Of a DNA stretch of 64,000 bases, positions 53,984-63,021 are shown in pieces; position 1 is the first letter of the stretch; every line of letters starts with the position of its first letter. A model generated the notes under the pieces. It was given only the letters and a program-made list of their open reading frames with translations. It was not told the DNA's origin and searched no databases. Made by a program: the position numbers and the translations under genes. The DNA is from an uncultured Chitinophagaceae bacterium (GTDB taxonomy: Bacteria; Bacteroidota; Bacteroidia; Chitinophagales; Chitinophagaceae). The stretch is from NCBI GenBank assembly GCA_937907395.1, contig CALCII010000011.1, positions 744,001 through 808,000 of the forward strand. The letters run 5' to 3'.

Positions 53984-55321
53984 TCAGCGGTTAAATTTCA
54001 GTCGTTCTCCTTTCTTAGATTCATCAAAAAGGCCATTTCCATAAACAAGATGACCATTTACAAATGTATGTGTTACTGTTGCCGGAAAATGAAAACCTTC
54101 CAGCGGACTCCAACCACATTTATAATGCAGGTTTTCTTTGGAAACGATATATTCTTTAGTGAGATCCACCAATACAAGATCTGCCTGGTAGCCTTCACGT
54201 ATATAACCACGGTCTTTGATGCCAAAACACTCGGCAACAGCATGGCTCATTTTCTCTGCAATTTTTTCAAGCGAAATGCGGCCTTGTTGGTGATAATGCA
54301 GCATCAACAACAATGGATGTTGCACCAATGGCAATCCTGCGTGTGCCTGTTCGTAACTGCCCTGTTTTTCTTCCCATGTATGCGGGGCATGGTCGGTTGC
54401 AATGACATCCAGCCGGTTGTCCAGTAATGCCTGCCACAATGCTTCTTTATTGTTGGATGATTTGATAGCCGGATTGCATTTGATCTGGTTGCCCAGTTGT
54501 TCATAGTCATCGGCAGTGAAGTGAAGGTGATGTACACATACTTCGCTGGTGATCCGTTTGTTGCTGATGGGAATGGTGTTGCTGAATAATTCCAGTTCTT
54601 TTGCAGTGCTGATATGCAGAATGTGTAAACGGCTGTTGTATTTCTTTGCAAACTGAATGGCTAACAGCGACGATTCATAGCAAACATCAGCATTACGTAT
54701 AATGGGATGATCTGATGGTTGCAGCGGTCGTGTTGTTTTCAATGCTTCCAGGTTGCGACGGATCATGGGCTCGCATTCGCAATGCGTGGCAATCAGTAAT
54801 TCACTTTCACGGAATACTTTATCGAGAGTGATGTAATTATCGACCAGCATATTTCCCGTGCTGGCACCCATGAAAATTTTAATGCCGCAAATGTCGTTTT
54901 TGTGATCGTTTGCTTTCAAGGTTTCATCGGCGCTGATATTACTGGTACCCATGTAAAAGGAATAATTCGCCAGCGATGTTTGAGAAGCGATCCCGTATTT
55001 TTCTTCGAGTAATTCGTAATTGGTGGCATTGGGAATGGTGTTGGGCATTTCCATAAAACTGGTAACGCCACCAGCTACCGCTGCCCTGGATTCTGAATGG
55101 ATGGTTGCTTTGTAGGTGAGTCCGGGTTCACGAAAATGCACCTGGTCGTCTATCACTCCCGGGAGCAGGTGTTTTCCTGCTGCGTTGATTTCGATGGCGC
55201 CGGGAGGAAGGTCAATCGATGCGGCTATTTTTTCAATTTTTCCATCTTTGAGCCATACATCTCCCGGGGTTGTTTTTCCATCTGTAACGATGAAACAATT
55301 TTTTAAAAGATAGTTTTGCAT
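53984..55321 (-). CDS. pyrC: Dihydroorotase
   Basis: The enzyme closes carbamoyl-aspartate to dihydroorotate in pyrimidine synthesis; PyrD, the next step, is at 39770. The 445-residue length and motifs are those of the type I amidohydrolase: K148 (GIKIFMGASTG, carboxylated lysine), H180 (ATHCE), H236 (LHIS) and D310 (ATDHAPH). The first metal motif reads DDQVHFREPG, so the usual His-x-His has Gln60 in the first position. I recall similar sequences in other Bacteroidota, so this may be a lineage feature and not loss of function. It heads a leftward run with the MutS-like and small coiled-coil genes. Confidence 0.92.
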   Translation of the reverse strand: MQNYLLKNCFIVTDGKTTPGDVWLKDGKIEKIAASIDLPPGAIEINAAGKHLLPGVIDDQVHFREPGLTYKATIHSESRAAVAGGVTSFMEMPNTIPNATNYELLEEKYGIASQTSLANYSFYMGTSNISADETLKANDHKNDICGIKIFMGASTGNMLVDNYITLDKVFRESELLIATHCECEPMIRRNLEALKTTRPLQPSDHPIIRNADVCYESSLLAIQFAKKYNSRLHILHISTAKELELFSNTIPISNKRITSEVCVHHLHFTADDYEQLGNQIKCNPAIKSSNNKEALWQALLDNRLDVIATDHAPHTWEEKQGSYEQAHAGLPLVQHPLLLMLHYHQQGRISLEKIAEKMSHAVAECFGIKDRGYIREGYQADLVLVDLTKEYIVSKENLHYKCGWSPLEGFHFPATVTHTFVNGHLVYGNGLFDESKKGERLKFNR

Positions 55322-55350
55322 AACTTATTTTTATCCCTAAAATCAACTGC

Positions 55351-57069
55351 ATGCAATTTAGCAAATGCACTCTTTGGTTGGCTTTGCTGGCCGCACCATT
55401 ATTTTCTCTTGCCCAAAGTACTTACCTGCCGCAACAATCCAAACATATACATTTCCTGGAGCGGCTCGAAATAAAAACAGGTGCCGTATCTGACCTGAAT
55501 TTTACCAATACCAAGCCATACGATCGCCGTTATGCAGTGGAATGGCTGGGTGCAAAGGCTGATTCCATGCGTGCAGTGAAGCCATTGTTTTACAATAATG
55601 ATACACCGCTGGTACTGGGCAAAGTGGATCAGTACAACCTCAACAGTTTGTACATGAACAACCAGGAATGGTTTAAGGGCGATAAATCTTCGTTCAACAG
55701 CAGGAAAAAATTTATTGGCAAACTTTATTCTACTCCTGCCAACCTGGTGGAAACCTATGGTAAAGACTATTTTGTAGTTCTTAATCCCATCATCAGTTAC
55801 CGGCAGATGACGGAAATGAATAATACTTCTCAGAATTTGTTTATCAATCAGCGTGGGTTGAGTTTGCGTGGTGGTATTGATAATAAAATTGGTTTCGCCG
55901 CTTCGTTTATGGATGTACAGGAGCGAGGGCCATTATTTGTACAGGATCGTATTGCACGTTACGATGCTGTGCCGGGCGGAAATTTCTATAAAAAATTTAA
56001 AACAACTGGTGTTGATTACATTGATGCCAGAGGATATTTTACATTCAAAGCAACTAAGTATATCAACTTTCAGGCGGGATACGATCGCAACTTTATTGGT
56101 AACGGTTACAGGAGTTTGTTCCTGAGTGATTTTGGTGCCAACCAGTTGTTTGTAAAGATCAACACCCGTTTCTGGAAATTGAATTATCAGAACCTGTTCA
56201 TGGAATTGCATACAACCGGAAAGGATAACAATAACAATAACCTGGTTCCAAAAAAGTACGCCACCATGCATCACCTGAGCATGAATGTAACTCCCTGGTT
56301 AAATGTGGGTGTGTTTGAAAGTGTGATTTTTGCAAGGAAAGATCATTTTGAATTCGGATACATGAACCCGATCATTTTCTTCCGCAGTATTGAAGGCAAC
56401 CTGGGTAGTAAAGACAATGCATTGATTGGAGCCGATTTTAAGGCCAACCTGTTTAAGAAAGTTCAGGCATACGGACAACTACTGGTGGATGAATTTAACT
56501 TTGGAAAAATGCGTGGCGACTCTACCGGATGGTGGGGCAATAAAACAGGTGTTCAGCTGGGGCTGAAATACATTGACGTTGCCAACATCAGCAACCTGGA
56601 TCTGCAGTTGGAATGGAACAGGGTTCGTCCGTTTACTTATACTCATTTTGATTCTGTCTCGAACTATACACATTACAACCAGGCGCTGGCGCATCCATTG
56701 GGCGCTAACTTCAATGAAGTAATTGGAATTGTTCGTTATCAGCCAACAGGAAAACTCAACCTGATGGGAAGAATCATCTATTGGACACAGGGACTGGATA
56801 GTGCTAATGGAAGAAACTTCGGTTCCGATATTTTCCGCCTTAATGACGATCAACGTTATTATTCGTATGGATTTAAAACCGGAGGTGGTGTAAAGAGCAC
56901 GGGTGTGAATGCAAGCCTTCTCGCCACTTATGAAGTAAGGGAAAATATTTTCATTGATGCCAATGTGCTGATACGCCGTTTTAAAGCAGGCACTGCCGCA
57001 TCACAAAACAGTACGGTGTTTGGATTGGGAATACGTATGAATTTGTGGTACAGGGAATATGATTATTGA
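55351..57069 (+). CDS. Outer membrane protein, RemB/Wzi-like
   Basis: The 572-residue protein has a signal peptide (MQFSKCTLWLALLAAPLFSLAQ), a helical region with an EWLGAKADSM motif, then a large antiparallel barrel rich in Gly, Asn and aromatic residues. NFIGNGYRSLFLSDFGANQLF is characteristic of the capsule-assembly Wzi family and its Bacteroidota relative RemB, a surface gliding-motility protein. The C-terminus (FGLGIRMNLWYREYDY) fits an outer membrane barrel. Whether it serves capsule attachment or motility is not decidable. It is transcribed divergently from pyrC, with 29 bases between the starts. Confidence 0.8.
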   Translation: MQFSKCTLWLALLAAPLFSLAQSTYLPQQSKHIHFLERLEIKTGAVSDLNFTNTKPYDRRYAVEWLGAKADSMRAVKPLFYNNDTPLVLGKVDQYNLNSLYMNNQEWFKGDKSSFNSRKKFIGKLYSTPANLVETYGKDYFVVLNPIISYRQMTEMNNTSQNLFINQRGLSLRGGIDNKIGFAASFMDVQERGPLFVQDRIARYDAVPGGNFYKKFKTTGVDYIDARGYFTFKATKYINFQAGYDRNFIGNGYRSLFLSDFGANQLFVKINTRFWKLNYQNLFMELHTTGKDNNNNNLVPKKYATMHHLSMNVTPWLNVGVFESVIFARKDHFEFGYMNPIIFFRSIEGNLGSKDNALIGADFKANLFKKVQAYGQLLVDEFNFGKMRGDSTGWWGNKTGVQLGLKYIDVANISNLDLQLEWNRVRPFTYTHFDSVSNYTHYNQALAHPLGANFNEVIGIVRYQPTGKLNLMGRIIYWTQGLDSANGRNFGSDIFRLNDDQRYYSYGFKTGGGVKSTGVNASLLATYEVRENIFIDANVLIRRFKAGTAASQNSTVFGLGIRMNLWYREYDY

Positions 57070-57095
57070 TTCAATCAATCATTGATTCTCTCAAC

Positions 57096-57836
57096 TTATC
57101 CCTCCAGGTGAATGCTGAATACAATCATCCTTGCCTGCATTTTGTCGATTGTATTACTATAGATAAGGTTCGGGTCCCGACTGTGGACATTGCCTATGGA
57201 GTTGCTGATTTTTATTTCCGGACTCAGAATAAAACTGGGGAAATAGAAATTAAAGCCAAGGCCCAATTCATAACCCAGTGAGCCTTTAATCACTTTTACC
57301 AGGTCTTCTGCTTTACGGCGCTGACTATTACTGGCAAGGTCGTAATCAAATTTACCGCCGCCCATTACGTAAACCCTGAAGTTGCCAATACGGTCACTGC
57401 TGAACTTCAGTTGTACCGGCAAACTCCAGTAAATACTTTCAATGAGCTTTTCCTGCCAGGGGCTGTCGCCTGTTTGCGGATATTTTAAATAATAGTTGAT
57501 CCCTCTGTTTGCAAAAATCAAATGTGGGTTTGTTCTGGCTTCCAGGTGCGGCGTTAACCGTAGTGAAGCAATGAGGCCTAATCCAAAACCTCCTTTGTTT
57601 ACAGGCAGCACCATGGTGACACTGTCTTTTAGTAAAAATTGAGGATGATGGCTCAATTGAAACCGGGAAGTATTTCCGCTTAGTGTGATGCCGAAATAGT
57701 ATTTCTTGTTCTCATGCTCAGGCATATTCTCTTCCTGTGCCAATGCCGGAACAACAAATCCTGTAACAAATAAGAAGAGAAAAATTATTTGTCGCCCGTA
57801 TATATGCTGCAGATGCCGAAAGTTAATGGTTTGCAT
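57096..57836 (-). CDS. porT: Type IX secretion/gliding outer membrane protein PorT-like
   Basis: The 246-residue protein has a signal peptide after a basic extension (HIYGRQIIFLFLFVTGFVVPALAQ) and an outer membrane barrel typical of PorT: FGITLSGNTSRFQLSHHP, GLGLIASLRLTPHLEART, and late YELGLGFNFYFPSFILSPEIKIS. PorT is needed for T9SS assembly, fitting the T9SS cargo proteins at 5-11 kb. The gene order ubiE-porT is, from memory, conserved in Bacteroidota. Its ATG lies 52 bases inside the 3' end of ubiE in another frame, an unusually long overlap. Confidence 0.78.
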   Translation of the reverse strand: MQTINFRHLQHIYGRQIIFLFLFVTGFVVPALAQEENMPEHENKKYYFGITLSGNTSRFQLSHHPQFLLKDSVTMVLPVNKGGFGLGLIASLRLTPHLEARTNPHLIFANRGINYYLKYPQTGDSPWQEKLIESIYWSLPVQLKFSSDRIGNFRVYVMGGGKFDYDLASNSQRRKAEDLVKVIKGSLGYELGLGFNFYFPSFILSPEIKISNSIGNVHSRDPNLIYSNTIDKMQARMIVFSIHLEG

Positions 57837-58531
57837 GAAGTTTTTTTAAATCCGGTTTTATCCAGTACCGCAGTAAATTCTTTTCCTTCCGGAAATGCCT
57901 GGATACTGTTGTTGAGATATTGGTATGCTTTTTTGTTTTTACTCACCTGTTTCGCTACTTCCGGCGCCACAATGCTCATATACAGGTTGTAGAATTGTTT
58001 TACTCCGGGTAAATAGGGTTTTGAAAACTCCAGCACTACTAGTCGTCCACCAGGTTTTAATACCCGTTTGATTTCACTTAACCCTTTTTCAAGGTTCTCA
58101 AAATTCCGTACACCGAAAGCCACGGTCACAGCATCAAACGTATGATCGGGAAAGTTTATTGTTTCACTATCGCCTCCCTCCAGTTCAATCACGTTTTCCA
58201 GTCCCTTTTGTTTCACTTTGATACGGCCGCCATCGAGCATTTTTTCACTGATGTCTATACCTATGATTTTGTCGGGATGTAGCTGATGGGCTGCCATAAT
58301 TGCCACATCTCCGGTTCCTGTAGCCACATCCAGCAATAATTTGGGTTGAAGTTCCTTTAATTGTTTCAGCGCTTTTTTTCTCCAGGTGATATCAATGCCT
58401 GCCGAAAGAAAACGGTTTAAGAAATCGTAACGGGGCGCAATATCATCAAACATCGCAGCCACCTGCTCTTTTTTGGTTTTGGCCGATGCTGTGTCGGGTA
58501 CAACGTTATCGTGTAAATATTGATCGCTCAT
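57785..58531 (-). CDS. ubiE: Demethylmenaquinone/ubiquinone C-methyltransferase
   Basis: UbiE (MenG) performs the last methylation of menaquinone, the quinone of this phylum. The SAM-binding motif is LLDVATGTGDVAIMA, then IGIDISEKMLDGGR, and the UbiE signature motifs YDFLNRFLSAGIDITWRKKA and RVLKPGGRLVVLEFSKP are intact. The ATG at 58531 gives 248 residues; a TTG at 58540 is an alternative but lies in a TACCTTTG box (58538-58545) that ends six bases before the ATG. It is followed by the overlapping porT. Confidence 0.96.
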   Translation of the reverse strand: MSDQYLHDNVVPDTASAKTKKEQVAAMFDDIAPRYDFLNRFLSAGIDITWRKKALKQLKELQPKLLLDVATGTGDVAIMAAHQLHPDKIIGIDISEKMLDGGRIKVKQKGLENVIELEGGDSETINFPDHTFDAVTVAFGVRNFENLEKGLSEIKRVLKPGGRLVVLEFSKPYLPGVKQFYNLYMSIVAPEVAKQVSKNKKAYQYLNNSIQAFPEGKEFTAVLDKTGFKKTSCKPLTFGICSIYTGDK

Positions 58532-58589
58532 GAGGCGCAAAGGTAATACATCTGGGGAAGAGGATTGTCATTGTGTTGAAGGGGGGAAT

Positions 58590-58631
58590 AGTTACAGGTT
58601 ATTGGTTACAGGTTATGGGTTACGGGTTACG
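58590..58631. repeat. Tandem heptanucleotide repeat, six units of GGTTAYN
   Basis: Six head-to-tail 7-base units run from 58590: AGTTACA, GGTTATT, GGTTACA, GGTTATG, GGTTACG and GGTTACG. They are followed at once by further GTTCA-containing short repeats (to ~58685) in the gap between ubiE and engB. No coding frame uses them. Confidence 0.8.
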
Positions 58632-58772
58632 AGATGCCGGGGTGAGTTCAAAAGGTTCAACGTTCAATAGTTCATCCAACGATGAACCTGATCCATCAGC
58701 ATCCTTTCATCTTTTCAACAGGAACATGTAACAGAAATCAGGTCTCAAAATTTTATCCTGTATCTTGCAAGC

Positions 58773-59426
58773 GTGATAATCAAATCAGCTACATACATGA
58801 TCAGCAGCCCATCGGTGGATCAATGCCCGCAGCCCAAACTGCCGGAATATGCATTTATCGGCCGCAGTAATGTGGGCAAATCCTCGCTGATCAATATGGT
58901 GTGTAATAACCAGAAATTAGCAAAAACAAGTAGTACGCCCGGTAAAACGCAGCTCATTAATCACTTTTTGGTAATGAGTGAAGACGAGAAAAAAGCAAGG
59001 CCGGTAGAAGAAGGCTGGTACCTTGTGGATCTTCCGGGCTATGGTTATGCAAAAGTAACACAGGGCAAACGGAAGCAGTGGATCAAGATGATTGAGAACT
59101 ACATCCGCCAGCGTACCAACCTGGTCAATTTATTTGTACTCATTGATTCTAGGCACAAACCACAGGAAATAGACCTCGAGTTCATCAATCAACTGGGCGA
59201 GTGGAAAGTGCCATTTGCCATTGTATTTACAAAAGCAGATAAGGGAACACAAAGAGAAGTAGCTGCCGCTGTAAAAACATTTCTCCATGCATTGGGAGAA
59301 CACTGGGCCGAGCTGCCTCCTTATTTTGTGACATCTGCCGTAAAATACCGTGGCCGCAAAGAATTGCTTGAGTTTATTGAAGATTGTAACGGAGATGTTG
59401 GAGATCTGTTACCATCAAAAAAATAA
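58773..59426 (+). CDS. engB: Ribosome biogenesis GTP-binding protein EngB/YsxC
   Basis: EngB is an essential GTPase in assembly of the large ribosomal subunit. From the GTG at 58773 the N-terminus MIIKSATYMISSPSVDQCPQ matches the family, so I prefer it to the ATG at 58797. G1 is GRSNVGKSS (30-38), the switch region KTSSTPGKTQ, G3 DLPGYG (86-91) and G4 TKAD. The 217-residue length is normal. The gene stands alone with its own terminator. Confidence 0.95.
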   Translation: MIIKSATYMISSPSVDQCPQPKLPEYAFIGRSNVGKSSLINMVCNNQKLAKTSSTPGKTQLINHFLVMSEDEKKARPVEEGWYLVDLPGYGYAKVTQGKRKQWIKMIENYIRQRTNLVNLFVLIDSRHKPQEIDLEFINQLGEWKVPFAIVFTKADKGTQREVAAAVKTFLHALGEHWAELPPYFVTSAVKYRGRKELLEFIEDCNGDVGDLLPSKK

Positions 59427-59435
59427 GAACGCATA

Positions 59436-59470
59436 AAAAAAGGAATGAGGCACACTTCATTCCTTTTTCT
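59436..59470. terminator. Bidirectional terminator between engB and the OmpR-type regulator
   Basis: AAAAAGGAATGA pairs with TTCATTCCTTTTT across a short loop, with an A-run on the left and a T-run on the right, so it can serve both convergent genes. Confidence 0.85.
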
Positions 59471-59488
59471 TTATAATCACCTTTTTCT

Positions 59489-60187
59489 TTATTCGCTTAC
59501 TACAAGACGGAATCCATTCCCGTGAATGTTTACAATTTCCACTTTGCTGTCTTCTTTCAGGTACTTACGCAGTTTGGCAATATAAACATCCATACTTCTT
59601 CCATTGAAATAAGTATCGCTGCCCCAGATGCGTTTTAACGCTGTTTCTCTTGGTAACAAATCGTTTTTGTATTCGCACAGCATACGTAATAACTCATTTT
59701 CCTTGGGAGAAAGGGTTTGCGTTTTACCATTAACAATCAATTCTCTCAACTTGGGATTAAAATGATAGATGCCCAGATCGAATTCTTTGTTTTCTGCTTC
59801 GTTTTTGGTTTCTTCATTACGCTTCAGAATTGCTTTGATCTTCAGCAATAACACTTCACTATCGAATGGTTTGGTGATATAGTCATCGGCCCCCAATTTA
59901 TAACCAGTGATGATATCATCTTTCATTGTTTTTGCACTCAGGAAAAACAAAGGAACATCCGGGTCAATATCCCTGATCTCTTCGGCAAGGGTAAATCCAT
60001 CCACGTGCGGCATCATGACATCAAGCAAACAGATGTCGAATTTCTCTCTTTGGAAGGCGGCGAGTCCTAAACGGCCATCCCTTTCAAGTACCACGTCAAA
60101 ATCATTCAGCTCCAGGTAGTTTTTCAATACGTTTCCAAAATTACTATCATCTTCAACCAGCAACACTTTTGATTTAGTTTCTTCCAT
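59489..60187 (-). CDS. OmpR-family response regulator (RprY-like)
   Basis: The receiver domain has the acidic pair in LLVEDDSNF, phospho-acceptor D56 (ICLLDVMMPHVDGF), switch Ser in FFLSAKT and K106 (ITKPFD). The C-terminal winged helix includes LSPKENELLRMLCEYKNDLLPRE and SMDVYIAKLRKYL. Length (232) and domain order match RprY-type regulators of Bacteroidota. No kinase gene is adjacent, so it is an orphan here. Targets are unknown. Confidence 0.95.
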   Translation of the reverse strand: MEETKSKVLLVEDDSNFGNVLKNYLELNDFDVVLERDGRLGLAAFQREKFDICLLDVMMPHVDGFTLAEEIRDIDPDVPLFFLSAKTMKDDIITGYKLGADDYITKPFDSEVLLLKIKAILKRNEETKNEAENKEFDLGIYHFNPKLRELIVNGKTQTLSPKENELLRMLCEYKNDLLPRETALKRIWGSDTYFNGRSMDVYIAKLRKYLKEDSKVEIVNIHGNGFRLVVSE

Positions 60188-60355
60188 CGTTTATAATTTA
60201 ATGTCAAATAAAGTTAAAGCATTTGGCGTTTGTACAAGTTTGCTATCAATTTTTTGTTAAAGAACGGGCTGTCGCTTTTTTACGAAAGCGGTATTGGAAG
60301 GTTTAATGGATCAAAGTAATTTTTTCGTCACTAATTTTGGTTTCAAATCTGATTT

Positions 60356-60727
60356 ATGCGCATCACATCCGAAAACCGGTTTAAAAAACTGATCGTCATA
60401 GGAGACCGTATTCTTATTAAACCCAGTAAACCCGATGAGCGGACTGCCAGTGGATTGTACCTGCCTCCTGGTGTACAGGAACGGGAAAAAGTACAACAGG
60501 GATATGTGATCAAAACAGGCCCGGGTTATGCGATTCCCATGCCGGTAGACGACGAGCCATGGAAGAACGAAGAAGAGCAGGTGAAATATGTGCCACTCCA
60601 GGCAAAGGAGGGCGACCTTGCTATTTTCCTCTTGAGCGGAGCTACCGAAGTGATGTATGAAGGTGATAAATACTTTATTGTTCCCCAAAGCGCCATACTC
60701 ATGCTGGAACGGGAAGAGGACTTATAA
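60356..60727 (+). CDS. GroES-family co-chaperone-like protein
   Basis: The 123-residue protein contains a Cpn10 fold: VIGDRILIKPSKPDERTASGLYLPPG, then KVQQGYVIKTGPGYAIPM, and late GDKYFIVPQSAILMLE. It is longer than GroES (about 95 residues) by an N-terminal extension and an inserted acidic loop (DDEPWKNEEEQVKYVPLQ). No groEL is nearby, so it is a paralogue rather than the operonic groES. A TAATTTTG box lies 17 bases before the ATG. Confidence 0.85.
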   Translation: MRITSENRFKKLIVIGDRILIKPSKPDERTASGLYLPPGVQEREKVQQGYVIKTGPGYAIPMPVDDEPWKNEEEQVKYVPLQAKEGDLAIFLLSGATEVMYEGDKYFIVPQSAILMLEREEDL

Positions 60728-60732
60728 AAAAA

Positions 60733-60749
60733 GCCCGGAAAATCCGGGC
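60733..60749. terminator. Terminator hairpin between convergent genes
   Basis: GCCCGGA pairs with TCCGGGC across three bases. An A-run precedes it, giving a T-run for the leftward gene at 60773; the rightward side has only a poor T-tract. Confidence 0.75.
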
Positions 60750-60772
60750 CTGCTTGTCTTATCAGATTGGAA

Positions 60773-61162
60773 TTAATTTTTCCGGTCCATGTACCACGTT
60801 CCGCTGCCGGATGTGCTGGTACCCGGTCCCCAGGTTCCATTGGTTAATTTGCCATCATTGCTGAACGTTGCAGTAATGCTGAACGTTGATCCGCCACCGC
60901 CATACGTATAGGTTGCCTTAAATGTGTTACCTGTAAGTGTCCAGGTGCCGGCAGCCTTTGATCCACTGGTAATGGAGCTGCCATCGGCAACGGTAACAAG
61001 TCCTCCGGGTTCAACAACCATGGAATATCCGCTCGAAGGAGTTGCCGTTCCACTACCATACTTACCCACCCAATATCCCTCGATAGGATAGGTAACTTTT
61101 TCTTTTTTGCAGGATACGAGTACAACACTTAACAGTAAAAAGGCAGACAGGAGTTTTTTCAT
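60773..61162 (-). CDS. Small predicted lipoprotein, lipocalin-like
   Basis: The 129-residue product begins with a lipoprotein signal (MKKLLSAFLLLSVVLVSC, lipobox LVSC, Cys18). The mature part (EGYWVGKYGSG, GTWTLTGNTFKATYTYGG, GTWYMDRKN) consists of repeated W-G-type strands with Gly/Ser/Thr turns, as in small lipocalin-like calycins of Bacteroidota. It probably sits in the envelope. Function unknown. Confidence 0.75.
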   Translation of the reverse strand: MKKLLSAFLLLSVVLVSCKKEKVTYPIEGYWVGKYGSGTATPSSGYSMVVEPGGLVTVADGSSITSGSKAAGTWTLTGNTFKATYTYGGGGSTFSITATFSNDGKLTNGTWGPGTSTSGSGTWYMDRKN

Positions 61163-61348
61163 TTTTGCGTTTGATTTGTTTAATAAATATTCTTGTTTCT
61201 AACGCAAAACTAGGGCGGGAAGGAACTGCAGGCAATACCATTTACCGGAGTAAGGTATAACACAAAGCGGGATAGGTTACTCCTGCCGAGGGGAACTTTT
61301 TTTTAAAAAAATGGCTAATAGCCTAACTTTCAGTTTCAAATTTTTATC

Positions 61349-62911
61349 ATGGCAACAGATCAGGCAGCATTTCTGCAGGCAATTAAAGAGGGATATACAT
61401 TCAAAGGCGAATCATTCCGGCTGGGCTGTGGAGTAGTGGATCAGCAGGTGGTAGCTGGGGCAGATGTGTTACTGCCGTTGAAAACCATGAACCGTCACGG
61501 GTTAATTGCCGGAGCCACCGGTACAGGTAAAACAAAAACCTTACAGGTGATTGCCGAAGGATTAAGTGATGCAAGTGTTCCTGTATTGCTCATGGATATC
61601 AAAGGTGATTTAAGCGGAATTGCGGCGCAGGGAGTTTCCAATCCAAAAATTGAAGAACGCTTAAAAAATATTGGAGGCGACTATCAACCATCTGCCTTCC
61701 CGGTTGAACTGCTCACGTTGAGTGACGATAAGAAGGGTGTTCGGTTACGTGCTACCGTAAGTGAGTTTGGCCCCATCCTGATTTCTAAAATACTTGGTCT
61801 TAATGATACACAGCAAGGTATTGTTGCCATGATCTTTAAATTTTGTGATGACACAAAAATGCCGCTGCTGGATCTGAAAGATTTTATTAAAGTGATCCAG
61901 TACATCAGCGATGAAGGGAAAGGTGCAATTGAAAAAGATTACGGCAAAATATCCACTTCTTCCACCGGAACCATTCTGCGGAAAGTGATTGAACTGCAGC
62001 AACAAGGTGCCGATGCTTTCTTTGGCGAACCAAGTTTTGAAGTGGATGACCTAATGCGTATTGGCAGCGATGGGAGAGGCGTGATTAGTGTGCTGCGTGT
62101 GATGGAGTTGCAAGACCGTCCCAAACTATTTTCCACATTCATGCTGAGTTTACTTGCTGAGCTGTATGCTTCATTACCCGAAGAAGGTGATATGGAAAAA
62201 CCCAAGCTGGTATTGTTTATTGATGAAGCACACCTGGTGTTCCAGGAAGCTAATGAAGCGTTACTGCAACAGATTGAAACAGTGATCAAGCTCATACGTT
62301 CAAAAGGGGTAGGTATTTTCTTCTGTACACAAAATCCTCAGGATGTGCCTGCCAGTGTGCTGGCACAATTGGGTTTAAAAGTACAACACGCTCTGCGGGC
62401 TTTTACAGCAGCCGACCGGAAAGTGATCAAACAGGCCGCAGAGAATTATCCCGAAACAACGTTTTATGAAGTTGATGAATTGCTTACACAATTGGGAATC
62501 GGAGAGGCTTTTATAACCACACTCAACGAGAAGGGTATTCCAACCCCATTGGTCCATACAATGCTGGTGCCGCCCCGCAGCCGTATGGATATATTAAGTG
62601 ATGCAGAAGTGGATGATTTAACCAGTAACAGCAAACTTGTGCGCAAGTACGAACAAACAGTAGACCGTGAAAGTGCACATGAAATCATTACGGCCAAACT
62701 GGAAGAGGCAGCTGCCAAACAAAAAGCAGCAGAAGTTGCAGCGGAAGAAGTAAAAGAAGAAAAGAAAACAGCTAAAAAAGAAGAAGGATTCTTTGATAAC
62801 CCGGTTGTAAAACAAGTTGGGAGAACGGCAGCCAATGTAATTACACGTTCGCTTCTAGGTGCATTGGGGTTGGGTGGCCGGTCAACAAAGAAAAAGAGTG
62901 GATGGTTTTAA
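61349..62911 (+). CDS. HerA-like ATPase (DUF853)
   Basis: The 520-residue protein has Walker A GATGTGKTKT (~56-65), Walker B LVLFIDEAHLVF, and the downstream FFCTQNPQDVPASVLAQLG, all conserved in DUF853, a family of HerA/FtsK-type ATPases. The conserved N-terminal GYTFKGESFRLGCGVVDQQVV is also present. A charged helical tail (~440-490; EEAAAKQKAAEVAAEEVKEE) ends in a Gly-rich, basic region. Function is not settled in the family. A single-gene unit. Confidence 0.9.
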   Translation: MATDQAAFLQAIKEGYTFKGESFRLGCGVVDQQVVAGADVLLPLKTMNRHGLIAGATGTGKTKTLQVIAEGLSDASVPVLLMDIKGDLSGIAAQGVSNPKIEERLKNIGGDYQPSAFPVELLTLSDDKKGVRLRATVSEFGPILISKILGLNDTQQGIVAMIFKFCDDTKMPLLDLKDFIKVIQYISDEGKGAIEKDYGKISTSSTGTILRKVIELQQQGADAFFGEPSFEVDDLMRIGSDGRGVISVLRVMELQDRPKLFSTFMLSLLAELYASLPEEGDMEKPKLVLFIDEAHLVFQEANEALLQQIETVIKLIRSKGVGIFFCTQNPQDVPASVLAQLGLKVQHALRAFTAADRKVIKQAAENYPETTFYEVDELLTQLGIGEAFITTLNEKGIPTPLVHTMLVPPRSRMDILSDAEVDDLTSNSKLVRKYEQTVDRESAHEIITAKLEEAAAKQKAAEVAAEEVKEEKKTAKKEEGFFDNPVVKQVGRTAANVITRSLLGALGLGGRSTKKKSGWF

Positions 62912-62970
62912 TCATTTTTCTTTTTGTAAGTAGTAGCGTTTTCAAGTAATGCAACCACTGTTAATTCCGG

Positions 62971-63002
62971 TTGTGCAGTTCCATCTTCATTTATTATATT
63001 CG
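62971..63002 (+). promoter_or_regulatory. Possible promoter of the ACP-P450 pair
   Basis: TTG at 62971-62973, a 21-base spacer and TATATTCG at 62995-63002 (one mismatch to TAnnTTTG) lie 20 bases before the ACP start. The match is partial. Confidence 0.4.
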
Positions 63003-63021
63003 CCTCCTTTAAAGATTACGT

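Noticed and set aside
58590..58685. Possible CRISPR array
   Set aside because: The units are 7 bases, contiguous and without spacers, and no cas genes are near.
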